Made by a program: the position numbers and the translations under genes
Shown here: positions 1-5,893 of the stretch, piece after piece
Numbering within the stretch: the stretch's first letter is position 1
How the letters are laid out: every line of letters begins with the position of its first letter
Notes under the pieces: generated by a model
What the model saw: the letters and a program-made list of their open reading frames with translations, nothing else
Database searches by the model: none
Told to the model about the DNA's origin: nothing
Origin: Aquificota bacterium
Lineage (GTDB): Bacteria > Aquificota > Aquificia > Aquificales > QOAS01
Assembly: GCA_026987085.1 (NCBI GenBank)
Contig: JALSNH010000003.1
Location: 1-5,922 of the forward strand
Reading direction: 5' to 3'
Length of the DNA: 5,922 nucleotides

Positions 1-248
1 TACTTTTAATTACTGTTGTTCTATTTCAAAAGGGAAGTTCAGAATTTGCCCTTGCTTTTGGTGCAAACCCTATGAAATCTATCTTTGGAGGAACAGAAGC
101 CGACACCGTGTTAACAAAAATTACCTTTTTTCTAGGAGCTCTTTTTCTAATACTTTCTCTGCTACTGTCTATTATTAATAAAACTCAGCAAGAGGAATTG
201 CTTAAGCAACTTCAAACTCAAGAGAAAGTTCAGAAAACTTCAAAATAA
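1..248 (+). CDS. secG: Protein translocase subunit SecG, 3' part
   Basis: SecG is the small membrane subunit of the SecYEG channel that exports unfolded proteins across the inner membrane. The 81 visible residues (first full codon at position 3, TAA at 246-248) begin in the end of the first membrane helix (LLITVVLFQKGSS). They continue through the loop with the family-typical pattern (FALAFG, then SIFGGTEADTVLTKIT) and a second helix (FFLGALFLILSLLLSII). They end in a charged, glutamine-rich tail (QQEELLKQLQTQEKVQKTSK). The loop and two-helix arrangement are characteristic of SecG. Perhaps 20-30 N-terminal residues lie left of the window, so the start and any ribosome site are not visible. 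The next gene begins 5 bases after the stop, which suggests co-transcription with the downstream genes up to dnaA. Confidence 0.9.
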   Translation, partial: LLITVVLFQKGSSEFALAFGANPMKSIFGGTEADTVLTKITFFLGALFLILSLLLSIINKTQQEELLKQLQTQEKVQKTSK

Positions 249-253
249 TTTAT

Positions 254-961
254 ATGCAGTTGTTTTTTAACCTTTTAACGGTCCTTCTTTTAACAATTAT
301 TCTTATTTTTAATTTTTTGGGATATTTAAAGCCATTAAGGAACTCTGTAGCTAAAAATCAACTGCAGGAAGGGCAAACTTACTCACTAACCCTTAAAGGG
401 TATCCTAAAATTCTAGCCTTCCTTTTGAAGGAAAGGATATCCTTTTCCTACATCGATGGGAAAGTTTACCTAATACTTCACAACAAGGATACGTTCAAGA
501 AGGTTTTACAGTTCTATCAAAAGATAAAATCCAGAGAGAGAAAACTTTATTTGGCTTCGGCAGCCGTTAAGCCTCTTATAGAGGAAGATATTGCTATGAC
601 CAAAAAAAATTTAGAAAAAATTACAAAAGAATACAAAAGATTAAAAGAGGTTCTTCAAACCCAAAATATGGTTCCCGATTTTTCACCTTTAGAACCCTTG
701 GTAGCTCAAAAAGAGAGGGAAACTTTCGAAGGTTGGACCAAATATTGGGACCTTAAAAGAGAGCAAATTATTAACGGATTCAAGAAAGTTGTTGAGGAAC
801 CTAAAGTTAACTTAAACGACTTGGAAACTAGAGCAGTTCGGTTATTCGGAAATGAGCTTCAAGAAAACCTTTTTACCCTTTACTTAAAAATAAAGATTTT
901 TGAAACCCGTCTGGAAGCGGATACTTATAAATTAGAGCAACTTCAAACAGCTTCATATTAG
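254..961 (+). CDS. Unrecognised membrane-anchored coiled-coil protein
   Basis: I do not recognise a family for this 235-residue protein. Residues 4-23 form one strongly hydrophobic helix (LFFNLLTVLLLTIILIFNFL) at the very N-terminus, an anchor or uncleaved signal. Residues about 40-95 look like a small alpha/beta segment (LTLKGYPKILAFLLKERISF, then VYLILHNKDTFKKVLQFY). Residues about 109-135 (EDIAMTKKNLEKITKEYKRL and beyond) are Lys/Glu-rich with a coiled-coil character, and the rest is mainly charged helix. It starts 5 bases after secG with no clear Shine-Dalgarno sequence, which fits translational coupling to secG. The ATG gives the hydrophobic helix at the expected place. The frame closes at TAG (959-961), just where another frame encodes a membrane helix (931-1026), so the true C-terminus may be longer if a frame change occurs. 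Membrane location is inferred and the function is unknown. Confidence 0.75.
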   Translation: MQLFFNLLTVLLLTIILIFNFLGYLKPLRNSVAKNQLQEGQTYSLTLKGYPKILAFLLKERISFSYIDGKVYLILHNKDTFKKVLQFYQKIKSRERKLYLASAAVKPLIEEDIAMTKKNLEKITKEYKRLKEVLQTQNMVPDFSPLEPLVAQKERETFEGWTKYWDLKREQIINGFKKVVEEPKVNLNDLETRAVRLFGNELQENLFTLYLKIKIFETRLEADTYKLEQLQTASY

Positions 962-1026
962 TTTTAGTTATCGGTATTATTTATCTTCTTTATCTTCAAC
1001 TTTGCGTTTTAGATAAAAGCTCTTAA
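931..1026 (+). other. Open frame encoding a membrane helix, without a start codon
   Basis: In the frame one base behind that of the upstream gene, the sequence is open from just after a TAA at 928-930 to the TAA at 1024-1026. It reads about 31 residues, ending SFILVLVIGIIYLLYLQLCV then LDKSS. That is a plausible transmembrane helix followed by a short polar tail. There is no ATG, GTG or TTG in the frame, only ATT or ATA codons, and no Shine-Dalgarno site. It could be a C-terminal extension of the upstream gene reached by a frameshift (real or a sequence error). It could also be a decayed gene, or simply T-rich DNA, which tends to read as hydrophobic. It occupies most of the 82-base gap before the next gene. 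Confidence 0.25.
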
Positions 1027-1043
1027 GAGACAATACTCCTTTT

Positions 1044-2573
1044 ATGAAATTAAAACTTTCCTTCTTGGCCATTCCTATTGTATCGTTCACTGCGGGATTG
1101 AAAGATGTGGAAAAATTTTTTCAAGCGGAAGGCTCTATAATTGCGGTGGCGGGAAACCATACCTATGTATGCAATAAAGGTCTTCCTTACTTTAAACCAA
1201 ACTTTCCGGTAGCTATCTATCAGGGAACTAAAATAAAAAATCCGCTTACCGGTACTGAAAGCTTAGTTCTTATAAAGGAAACAGGTAAAGGAAAGGTTAT
1301 ACAAAGCTTTAAAAACAATGCCATAATTTTTGCAACCGAAGACAAAGGTGTAAAAGTTGGAAATATTGTTAAGCTAGCATATTCAAATATCTGCTTTAAA
1401 GGTTCCGATTTTTCCTTTGAAAAACTTTTAAACGTCCTGCCCGTTGTGAAAAATAACAACATCGATCTCTGTAAGTGGGCTATAGAAGAGACCAACAACG
1501 GTTTCAAAGTGTTATTTAAAGGTCAAGAAGTATTTTTTACACAAAAGGCTCTTCCCAACTATGCATTTTCCTATGGAAAACTCTCCTTAAACGAAATAAG
1601 GCTTGTTGCAAGAACCATTGAATTGCAGCAATTTAATGAGATACCGATAGGAATAGATGCTGTTAAAAATGGAAAAAGAAACGTGGTAGTTATCGGTTTT
1701 CCCGATAAAATTTTAATTTTTGAAAAGAACGGTAATTCTCTATTTAATATAACTTCCTTCCCAACTCCCACCGGCGTTCTGGTGGGAATAAGGATTTTGG
1801 CTGTAGGAGCCAAAATCTATATTATCGGAAACGCAATGACTTCCGATGCTGAACCTGTTTCCTTTGTAGCAACACTAATAGGTACCAATCCGGTGTTAAT
1901 TCAAGAGAAAATTCCTTATCTTATAGGAGTTTTAAATAAAGAGGAACCTCAAAAGTATCTTTTCGTTCAAAAATTTACAAATGGTTTTGGAGAAGTTTAC
2001 CGAGCAACTATAGGACCTACCGGCATAAAAATTGGTAAAAAGGTAGAGGTTCCCTCCGGTTTTAGGGTCGATACGGCTATTTACACCTCCGATGGAAAGT
2101 TAGTTTTTATAGATCCCTCCGGAATTTTAAGAGTTTTTAAAGGCTCCTTTAAAGGAGGATTTACCCATTTAATAGATATCGATGGAAAATTTGGTCAAAG
2201 CTATACCTACATAGATATACCATCGGCTGTAGGAAGCACATCCTTAGAAAGGATATATTTCCCTCCTCCACCCGTAGAAATTCAACTATTTGGTTTTAAA
2301 GGCTTCTTGGTAGCCTCCAACACAAGGAAACAATTTGCGTCCTTTTTGTTGGATAACATAGTAAAATTCCACAAAGGAAAACTGATATTTATAGGAGAAA
2401 CACAAAACGGAAGTTTTGTAAAAAAAGCCTTAATAGGTGGAATGTTCGAAGATTCCATTCAAGGGATTACAATAGATAAAGATGGAACTCCTTTTGTAGT
2501 TAGCGGATGGAAAAACCCTTTACTTTTTAGAGAAGGAGGAAAACTTTACAAAATACTTTTTAGGTATTTTTAA
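1044..2573 (+). CDS. Exported beta-propeller protein (VCBS/FG-GAP-like)
   Basis: This is a 509-residue protein with a typical signal peptide: basic start (MKLK), hydrophobic core (LSFLAIPIVSFTA), probable cleavage after Ala17. No lipobox cysteine is seen. Residues about 55-115 resemble the FlgT C-terminal-like module of some periplasmic proteins (YQGTKIKNPLTGTESLVLIK, then VKVGNIVKLAYS). From about 195 on, repeated beta-strand blocks occur: NVVVIGFPDKILIFEKNG, KLVFIDPSGILRVFKGSFKG, RIYFPPPPVEIQLFGFKGFL, GITIDKDGTPFVVSGWK. They match the order seen in large VCBS/FG-GAP propeller proteins of the outer membrane or periplasm in other Gram-negatives, though the calcium-type Asp motifs are mostly lost. 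A periplasmic or cell-surface role is inferred and the ligand is unknown. There is no good Shine-Dalgarno site before the ATG. The only in-frame stop close upstream is TAA at 1014-1016, so this is the first usable start. The stop lies one base from dnaA. Confidence 0.7.
   Translation: MKLKLSFLAIPIVSFTAGLKDVEKFFQAEGSIIAVAGNHTYVCNKGLPYFKPNFPVAIYQGTKIKNPLTGTESLVLIKETGKGKVIQSFKNNAIIFATEDKGVKVGNIVKLAYSNICFKGSDFSFEKLLNVLPVVKNNNIDLCKWAIEETNNGFKVLFKGQEVFFTQKALPNYAFSYGKLSLNEIRLVARTIELQQFNEIPIGIDAVKNGKRNVVVIGFPDKILIFEKNGNSLFNITSFPTPTGVLVGIRILAVGAKIYIIGNAMTSDAEPVSFVATLIGTNPVLIQEKIPYLIGVLNKEEPQKYLFVQKFTNGFGEVYRATIGPTGIKIGKKVEVPSGFRVDTAIYTSDGKLVFIDPSGILRVFKGSFKGGFTHLIDIDGKFGQSYTYIDIPSAVGSTSLERIYFPPPPVEIQLFGFKGFLVASNTRKQFASFLLDNIVKFHKGKLIFIGETQNGSFVKKALIGGMFEDSIQGITIDKDGTPFVVSGWKNPLLFREGGKLYKILFRYF
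1766..1817 (+). repeat. Two adjacent perfect inverted repeats in coding sequence
   Basis: The first has arms TCCCACC (1766-1772) and GGTGGGA (1781-1787) around 8 bases. Six bases later come arms GATTTTGGC (1793-1801) and GCCAAAATC (1809-1817) around 7 bases. Both are perfect. They would form back-to-back hairpins in the mRNA of the propeller gene, about 750 bases upstream of dnaA. No long T-run follows, so an intrinsic terminator is unlikely, but attenuation or RNA processing is possible. Confidence 0.5.
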
Positions 2574-2574
2574 G

Positions 2575-3801
2575 ATGGCAACCCCACTGGAAACGGTAGA
2601 AAACAAACTGAACGAAATATATTTGGAATTGGAAAGTCCCGCATTGCGGGAGGTTTTGACTTCTACACGACTGGAGGAACTGGAAGATAAAATTATAATT
2701 AGAGTTCCCGACGAGTATTGCAAATTTGCCTTTTTAAAAGAAATATATCCCCGCCTTCGGCGGGAATTAAATATTCCTGTAATTGTTTTAAGTGAAGGTG
2801 AAGAAATAGTTTTCGAACTCAATCCCAAATACACCTTTAAAAATTTTATAGTGGGTAAAGGAAACCTTTTGGCTGTAAGAGCCTGCCAAATAGCGATAGA
2901 AAATTTAAAAAGAAAAAGCCTTCCCTATAATCCAATCTTCATTTATGGAAAAGTTGGCGTTGGTAAAACCCACCTACTCCAAGCTACCGGAAATAAAGCT
3001 TTGGAAAAGGATTTCAAGGTAGTTTACAGAAGTTCTATCGACTTTGCAGAGGAAGTTTTCAGAGCTATCAAGGAGGGAACCATTTCCTATTTAAGGGAGT
3101 TCTATAAAAATGTTGACTTAGTTCTTATAGATGACATTCAATTTATGGCGGGCAAAGAAAGAACCCAACTTGAGTTTTTTAACATTTTTAACCATCTCTA
3201 TCAGAACAACCGTTTGGTTGTAATAGCCAGCGATCGTCCTCCAAAAAAACTGAAGGATATTATGGATCGTTTGGTAAATCGCTTTGAAGGTGGACTTGTT
3301 GTAGAGCTAAAAATAGACGAAGTTATAAAAAAGGCAATAATTAAAGAAAAACTAATAATTTACGGCCTGCCTGTTGACAATGAAATCATCGAATATGTGG
3401 CTGCAAACACAGGCGACAATGCGAGAGAGATAGAAGGTTTTATAGCCCGTATGAAAGCTGAAAGAAGTGTAGAAACAGTTTCTTTAAATCTGAAACAAGC
3501 AGGGAAGAAAAATCCAACACCGATTGAAGTTGTTAAAGAGGTTGCTGCCTTTTATGGTGTGGAACCTAAAAAACTATTAAAGAAGACAAAAAATAGGAAA
3601 CTTTCCCTTATAAGGCAGATAGCTATTTATCTTGTTAGGAATATTTGTCGAGAACCTTTGACCTCTATAGGAAAAATTTTTGGAGTGAGCGACCATACAA
3701 GTGTTCTATACGCTATTAGACGTATAGAGAAGTTAAAGAATGAAAAGCGGGAACTTCAAAAGGAGCTAGAATTTTTAACAACCAAGTTGGAAAATCATTA
3801 A
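2575..3801 (+). CDS. dnaA: Chromosomal replication initiator protein DnaA
   Basis: DnaA is the AAA+ ATPase that binds DnaA boxes, opens the origin and helps load the replicative helicase. Domain I is residues 1 to about 70. Domain II is nearly absent (about 10 residues), and the AAA+ core begins at LNPKYTFKNFIVGKGN (82-97). Walker A is GKVGVGKT (125-132), Walker B LVLIDD (182-187, followed by IQFMAGKERTQLEFF), and sensor 1 VIASDRPP. The probable arginine finger is Arg236 in NRFEGG, and sensor 2 is NAREIEG (Arg284). Domain IV (about 313-400) carries the DnaA-box helix-turn-helix with LTSIGKIFG and DHTSVLYAIRRI. A Ser replaces the Arg usual just before DHT. At 408 residues it is shorter than typical DnaA (about 440-470) but complete. 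The ATG is one base after the preceding stop, with a weak AGGT 9 bases upstream, so translation is probably coupled. Its stop overlaps that of the convergent gene. Confidence 0.97.
   Translation: MATPLETVENKLNEIYLELESPALREVLTSTRLEELEDKIIIRVPDEYCKFAFLKEIYPRLRRELNIPVIVLSEGEEIVFELNPKYTFKNFIVGKGNLLAVRACQIAIENLKRKSLPYNPIFIYGKVGVGKTHLLQATGNKALEKDFKVVYRSSIDFAEEVFRAIKEGTISYLREFYKNVDLVLIDDIQFMAGKERTQLEFFNIFNHLYQNNRLVVIASDRPPKKLKDIMDRLVNRFEGGLVVELKIDEVIKKAIIKEKLIIYGLPVDNEIIEYVAANTGDNAREIEGFIARMKAERSVETVSLNLKQAGKKNPTPIEVVKEVAAFYGVEPKKLLKKTKNRKLSLIRQIAIYLVRNICREPLTSIGKIFGVSDHTSVLYAIRRIEKLKNEKRELQKELEFLTTKLENH
2637..2651 (+). repeat. GC-rich hairpin in dnaA 5' coding region, copy 1
   Basis: Arms TCCCGC (2637-2642) and GCGGGA (2646-2651) are perfect around a 3-base loop ATT, beginning 62 bases after the dnaA start. 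It is an island of G+C in AT-rich sequence and uses CGG for Arg where the gene mostly uses AGA, AGG or CGT. It resembles copy 2 further on (arms CCCGCC/GGCGGG), so the two may be the same kind of structural element. Confidence 0.5.
2750..2764 (+). repeat. GC-rich hairpin in dnaA 5' coding region, copy 2
   Basis: Arms CCCGCC (2750-2755) and GGCGGG (2759-2764) are perfect around loop TTC. The segment encodes Pro-Arg-Leu-Arg-Arg with codons CGC, CGG and CGG, all unusual beside the AT-rich codons around it. With copy 1 it places two very stable, similar hairpins within the first 190 bases of dnaA. No T-run follows either one. Confidence 0.5.
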
Positions 3802-5663
3802 AAATCTAAAATCTTTGAAAGGTTCAAAAGGGATTTCAACACCTCTTGGAGGTTCAAATTTTCACCAATTCTGATACCAAAAGCTTTTTTATAACCGAAG
3901 GGAGTTTCTTTAGAAAGAACCAAATAGGAAGATTTTCTACCCAAGTTAAATGCGATGCCTTTCTCTGCATTGAGGCAGCGGTTATCTTCCAAATTCCTTT
4001 TTATCGCTATTGATGTGTTTAATTTATCTACAAAAACTGTGCGGTCGTTTTTTAATCCTTTAAAGGATATTAATAAATCTTCTTCTCCCATTTTAATCTT
4101 TTCGGAAGTTTCAAGAGGTTCTCCAAATAGATTGTAAACTTCATAACCTCTATCCGTTTCAACAAAAATCTTTCCGTAAGGTAGCGGTTCATCTAAAATA
4201 TACAAACTGCCGCCGTTTAATTTAAAAAGTTCTTTTAAAAGGTTAAAAAGAATTCTTCTTTTTGTTTCCCTTTTTTGGGATTTAAGGAAAACTTTTAAAC
4301 TACGGTCGGTGATTAAATAACTTTTTGTTTCTTTTAAGGTTTTTTTGAACAAATTCCAAACAGGGATAATCCTAATTAATTGGGAAAATTTTTCCGGCTG
4401 TGGAACCACAACAATATTAAAATCCGCTTCTTTAAGAATTTTAAGATTTTTTTCTAAAAATTCTATAGCCGGTTTTGCAGTTTCAAGGTTCCACTCTTTA
4501 AGTTTTTTGTCAAAAACAATCTCCCTAATTTGAACTTCCACTCTCAAATCGGTTAGAAAACTTGTTAAGTTTTCAAGAAAATCTTTTTTGGAATCTCTAA
4601 GAAGTTTTTTGTTTTTCTCACTTTTCAAAGCGAGGTCAACAAGATTAACTTTCAACCTTTCAAAAGGCGCATTATAAACTTTTCTATTATCAAAGATATA
4701 ATCAACAACTTCGTGCTCCGGAACGGGTATATCCACTACAACATTGGTGGATACTTTGATTCTTTCCCATTTTAGATCTTCAGTTTTAATTTGAACCATG
4801 TAGGGTTCCAACAACTTGTTTATAGCTTCCACAAGGAGGTCTTTGTATTTACAAATTACCTTAGGAGTTAACCTAAGGTGGTTTAAAATCTTACTGCGGT
4901 CCTTTTCCCTCCAGTTAAAACGGTTTGCCCAAAAAATTGGTATAACCCGCTCTTTGGGAACCGAACTTTGAATACCTCCATCAAAAATCAATGTAAATAG
5001 CCCTTCGGGGGAAATCTTTTTTAGCCTACCTATACGATAGGTACCTCTTATTCGGAAAATAAAATCTTCCTGTAAGGTTTTTTCATCAAAGAATTTAAAA
5101 AATAGTTCTGTCTCGCCGGTAATTTCTACTCCGCTTTGGAAGGATAGAGTCAAAAAGATTTCAGGCTCCGGTTTAACGCCAAACCACCGCCATATTCGAT
5201 ACTCAAAATTCTCCTCTGTAAATTTATAGTTAATAGAAAACTCGTGAAGAAATTTCATCCATAAGTTAAAATTCCACCCTTTTCGGGTTCTTCTTCTCAA
5301 TTTCTTAAAAAGAGGATTTGTTTTAAAGTTCGATGACAGAACCTTGTTAAAATCCACAACAAAAAGGGCAAAAGCTGTATAAAGTGGTAATTTTCTCTCT
5401 TCCAAATAACCTTCTTTAACCTTCTCTATGCTTTTAATTGATTCCTTAATCTTCTCTGGAAGCAATTCCAACCATTCTAAAGGAGAGGTTGCATGAAGTA
5501 TATTTCCTTCGCTCCAAAAAAAGGCATCACCTGTTAGTGAATTTAAAAGGAGAGCTAAATCGGATATATCTACATTATCCTTCAAATCCAATCTATAGGC
5601 GAAATCTCTAATATTGTGAATTTTCTTTACTCTAAATGTTTGCGTAAAATATTCTGCAGTCAT
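3798..5663 (-). CDS. Argonaute-like protein with reduced PIWI domain, probably catalytically inactive
   Basis: Long prokaryotic Argonautes bind a small guide strand and a matching nucleic acid, and some cut the target. The order of this 621-residue protein fits that family. An N-terminal region comes first (LALLLNSLTGDAFFWSEG), then L1 with FSINYKF and EIFLTLSFQSGVEIT near 142-182. A beta-rich segment follows (FRIRGTYRIGRLKKISPEGL) with VPKERVIPIFWANRFN at 235-250. L2/MID-type text is near 320-420 (YNAPFERLKVNLVDLAL; ADFNIVVVPQP). The MID-PIWI junction reads SYLITDRSLKVFL then ILFNLLKELFKLNGGSLYIL (471-490). PIWI should then give a GID-like strand, but KIFVETDRG appears, and no clear Asp-Glu-Asp set follows. 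The end (SSYLVLSKETPFGYKKAFGI; NLQEVLKSLLNLSKIL) matches the late PIWI region but stops before its last helix. The PAZ domain seems small or absent. The ATG is the first start after a TAA seven codons upstream, and no good Shine-Dalgarno is near. An unrelated protein with chance similarity remains possible. Confidence 0.6.
   Translation of the reverse strand: MTAEYFTQTFRVKKIHNIRDFAYRLDLKDNVDISDLALLLNSLTGDAFFWSEGNILHATSPLEWLELLPEKIKESIKSIEKVKEGYLEERKLPLYTAFALFVVDFNKVLSSNFKTNPLFKKLRRRTRKGWNFNLWMKFLHEFSINYKFTEENFEYRIWRWFGVKPEPEIFLTLSFQSGVEITGETELFFKFFDEKTLQEDFIFRIRGTYRIGRLKKISPEGLFTLIFDGGIQSSVPKERVIPIFWANRFNWREKDRSKILNHLRLTPKVICKYKDLLVEAINKLLEPYMVQIKTEDLKWERIKVSTNVVVDIPVPEHEVVDYIFDNRKVYNAPFERLKVNLVDLALKSEKNKKLLRDSKKDFLENLTSFLTDLRVEVQIREIVFDKKLKEWNLETAKPAIEFLEKNLKILKEADFNIVVVPQPEKFSQLIRIIPVWNLFKKTLKETKSYLITDRSLKVFLKSQKRETKRRILFNLLKELFKLNGGSLYILDEPLPYGKIFVETDRGYEVYNLFGEPLETSEKIKMGEEDLLISFKGLKNDRTVFVDKLNTSIAIKRNLEDNRCLNAEKGIAFNLGRKSSYLVLSKETPFGYKKAFGIRIGENLNLQEVLKSLLNLSKILDF
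4858..4879 (-). repeat. Perfect 8-bp inverted repeat inside the Argonaute-like gene
   Basis: Arms ACCTTAGG (4858-4865) and CCTAAGGT (4872-4879) match perfectly around AGTTAA. The arms lie in codons for the L2-like region. A second such site, TACCTAT/ATAGGTA around ACG, is at 5027-5043 in the same gene. Neither has a T-run, so there is no sign of a terminator, and the role, if any, is unknown. Confidence 0.4.
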
Positions 5664-5720
5664 AAATAAAAGAATTTGAAATTATTCCTTAATAAATCCA
5701 ACATTTTGGGACAGTTTTAA

Positions 5721-5749
5721 AGTATATTAACTTAAGCGTTAGTTTAGAA
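5721..5749 (-). promoter_or_regulatory. Possible promoter of the Argonaute-like gene
   Basis: Read on the minus strand, TATACT (5726-5721) is a good -10 box. A weak -35 (TTCTAA, 5749-5744) lies 17 bases upstream. This would put the start of transcription about 50 bases before the ATG at 5663. The -35 matches the consensus at only three of six positions, so this is a low-confidence guess. It is the best-placed candidate in the region. Confidence 0.25.
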
Positions 5750-5854
5750 TAGGAACATGGAATTTTTGAAAAGAAAAAAAGTCTGACAATAGCTAATGGC
5801 TAAAGTGTTCAATATACAGTTATCCTTAGTGATGAAAAATGTGTTTATTACAAA

Positions 5855-5893
5855 CCTTAGTAGTGTCTTTTTTTGTATACCTCACTACTCAGG
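5855..5893. repeat. 11-bp inverted repeat with one mismatch, 17-base loop
   Basis: Left arm CCTTAGTAGTG (5855-5865) pairs with right arm CACTACTCAGG (5883-5893) at 10 of 11 positions. The T-rich 17-base loop contains GTATAC. A related direct copy, CCTTAGTGATG, lies at 5824-5834, 31 bases upstream of the left arm. The set may be an operator, a mobile-element end or an RNA hairpin. The sequence right of the window would be needed to decide. Confidence 0.45.

Noticed and set aside
1220..1813. Open frames on the minus strand opposite the propeller gene
   Set aside because: They are low-complexity shadows of a well-supported plus-strand gene with a signal peptide and propeller pattern.
2533..2539. 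Strong Shine-Dalgarno AAGGAGG near the end of the propeller gene
   Set aside because: No start codon lies at a suitable distance, and the dnaA ATG is 35 bases away. It encodes Glu-Gly-Gly and is probably chance, though a standby ribosome site cannot be excluded.
3840..3856. ACCTC-TTG-GAGGT as a terminator after dnaA
   Set aside because: It has a 5-bp stem and no T-run on either strand.
3955..4533. Short plus-strand frames opposite the Argonaute-like gene
   Set aside because: They are shadows of the 621-residue minus-strand gene, with no start signals or recognisable products.
5001..5022. CCC-TTCG-GGG hairpin followed by six T on the plus strand as a terminator
   Set aside because: The stem is only 3 bp, the T-run starts 7 bases later, and it is antisense inside a coding gene.
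5758..5787. Nine-codon frame starting MEFLKRKKV with a nearby AGGAAC
   Set aside because: It is too short, and the purine run is too close to the ATG to be a ribosome site.
5820..5828. TTATCCTTA as a DnaA box
   Set aside because: It matches TTATCCACA at only 7 of 9 positions, stands alone, and is overlapped by the repeat family there.
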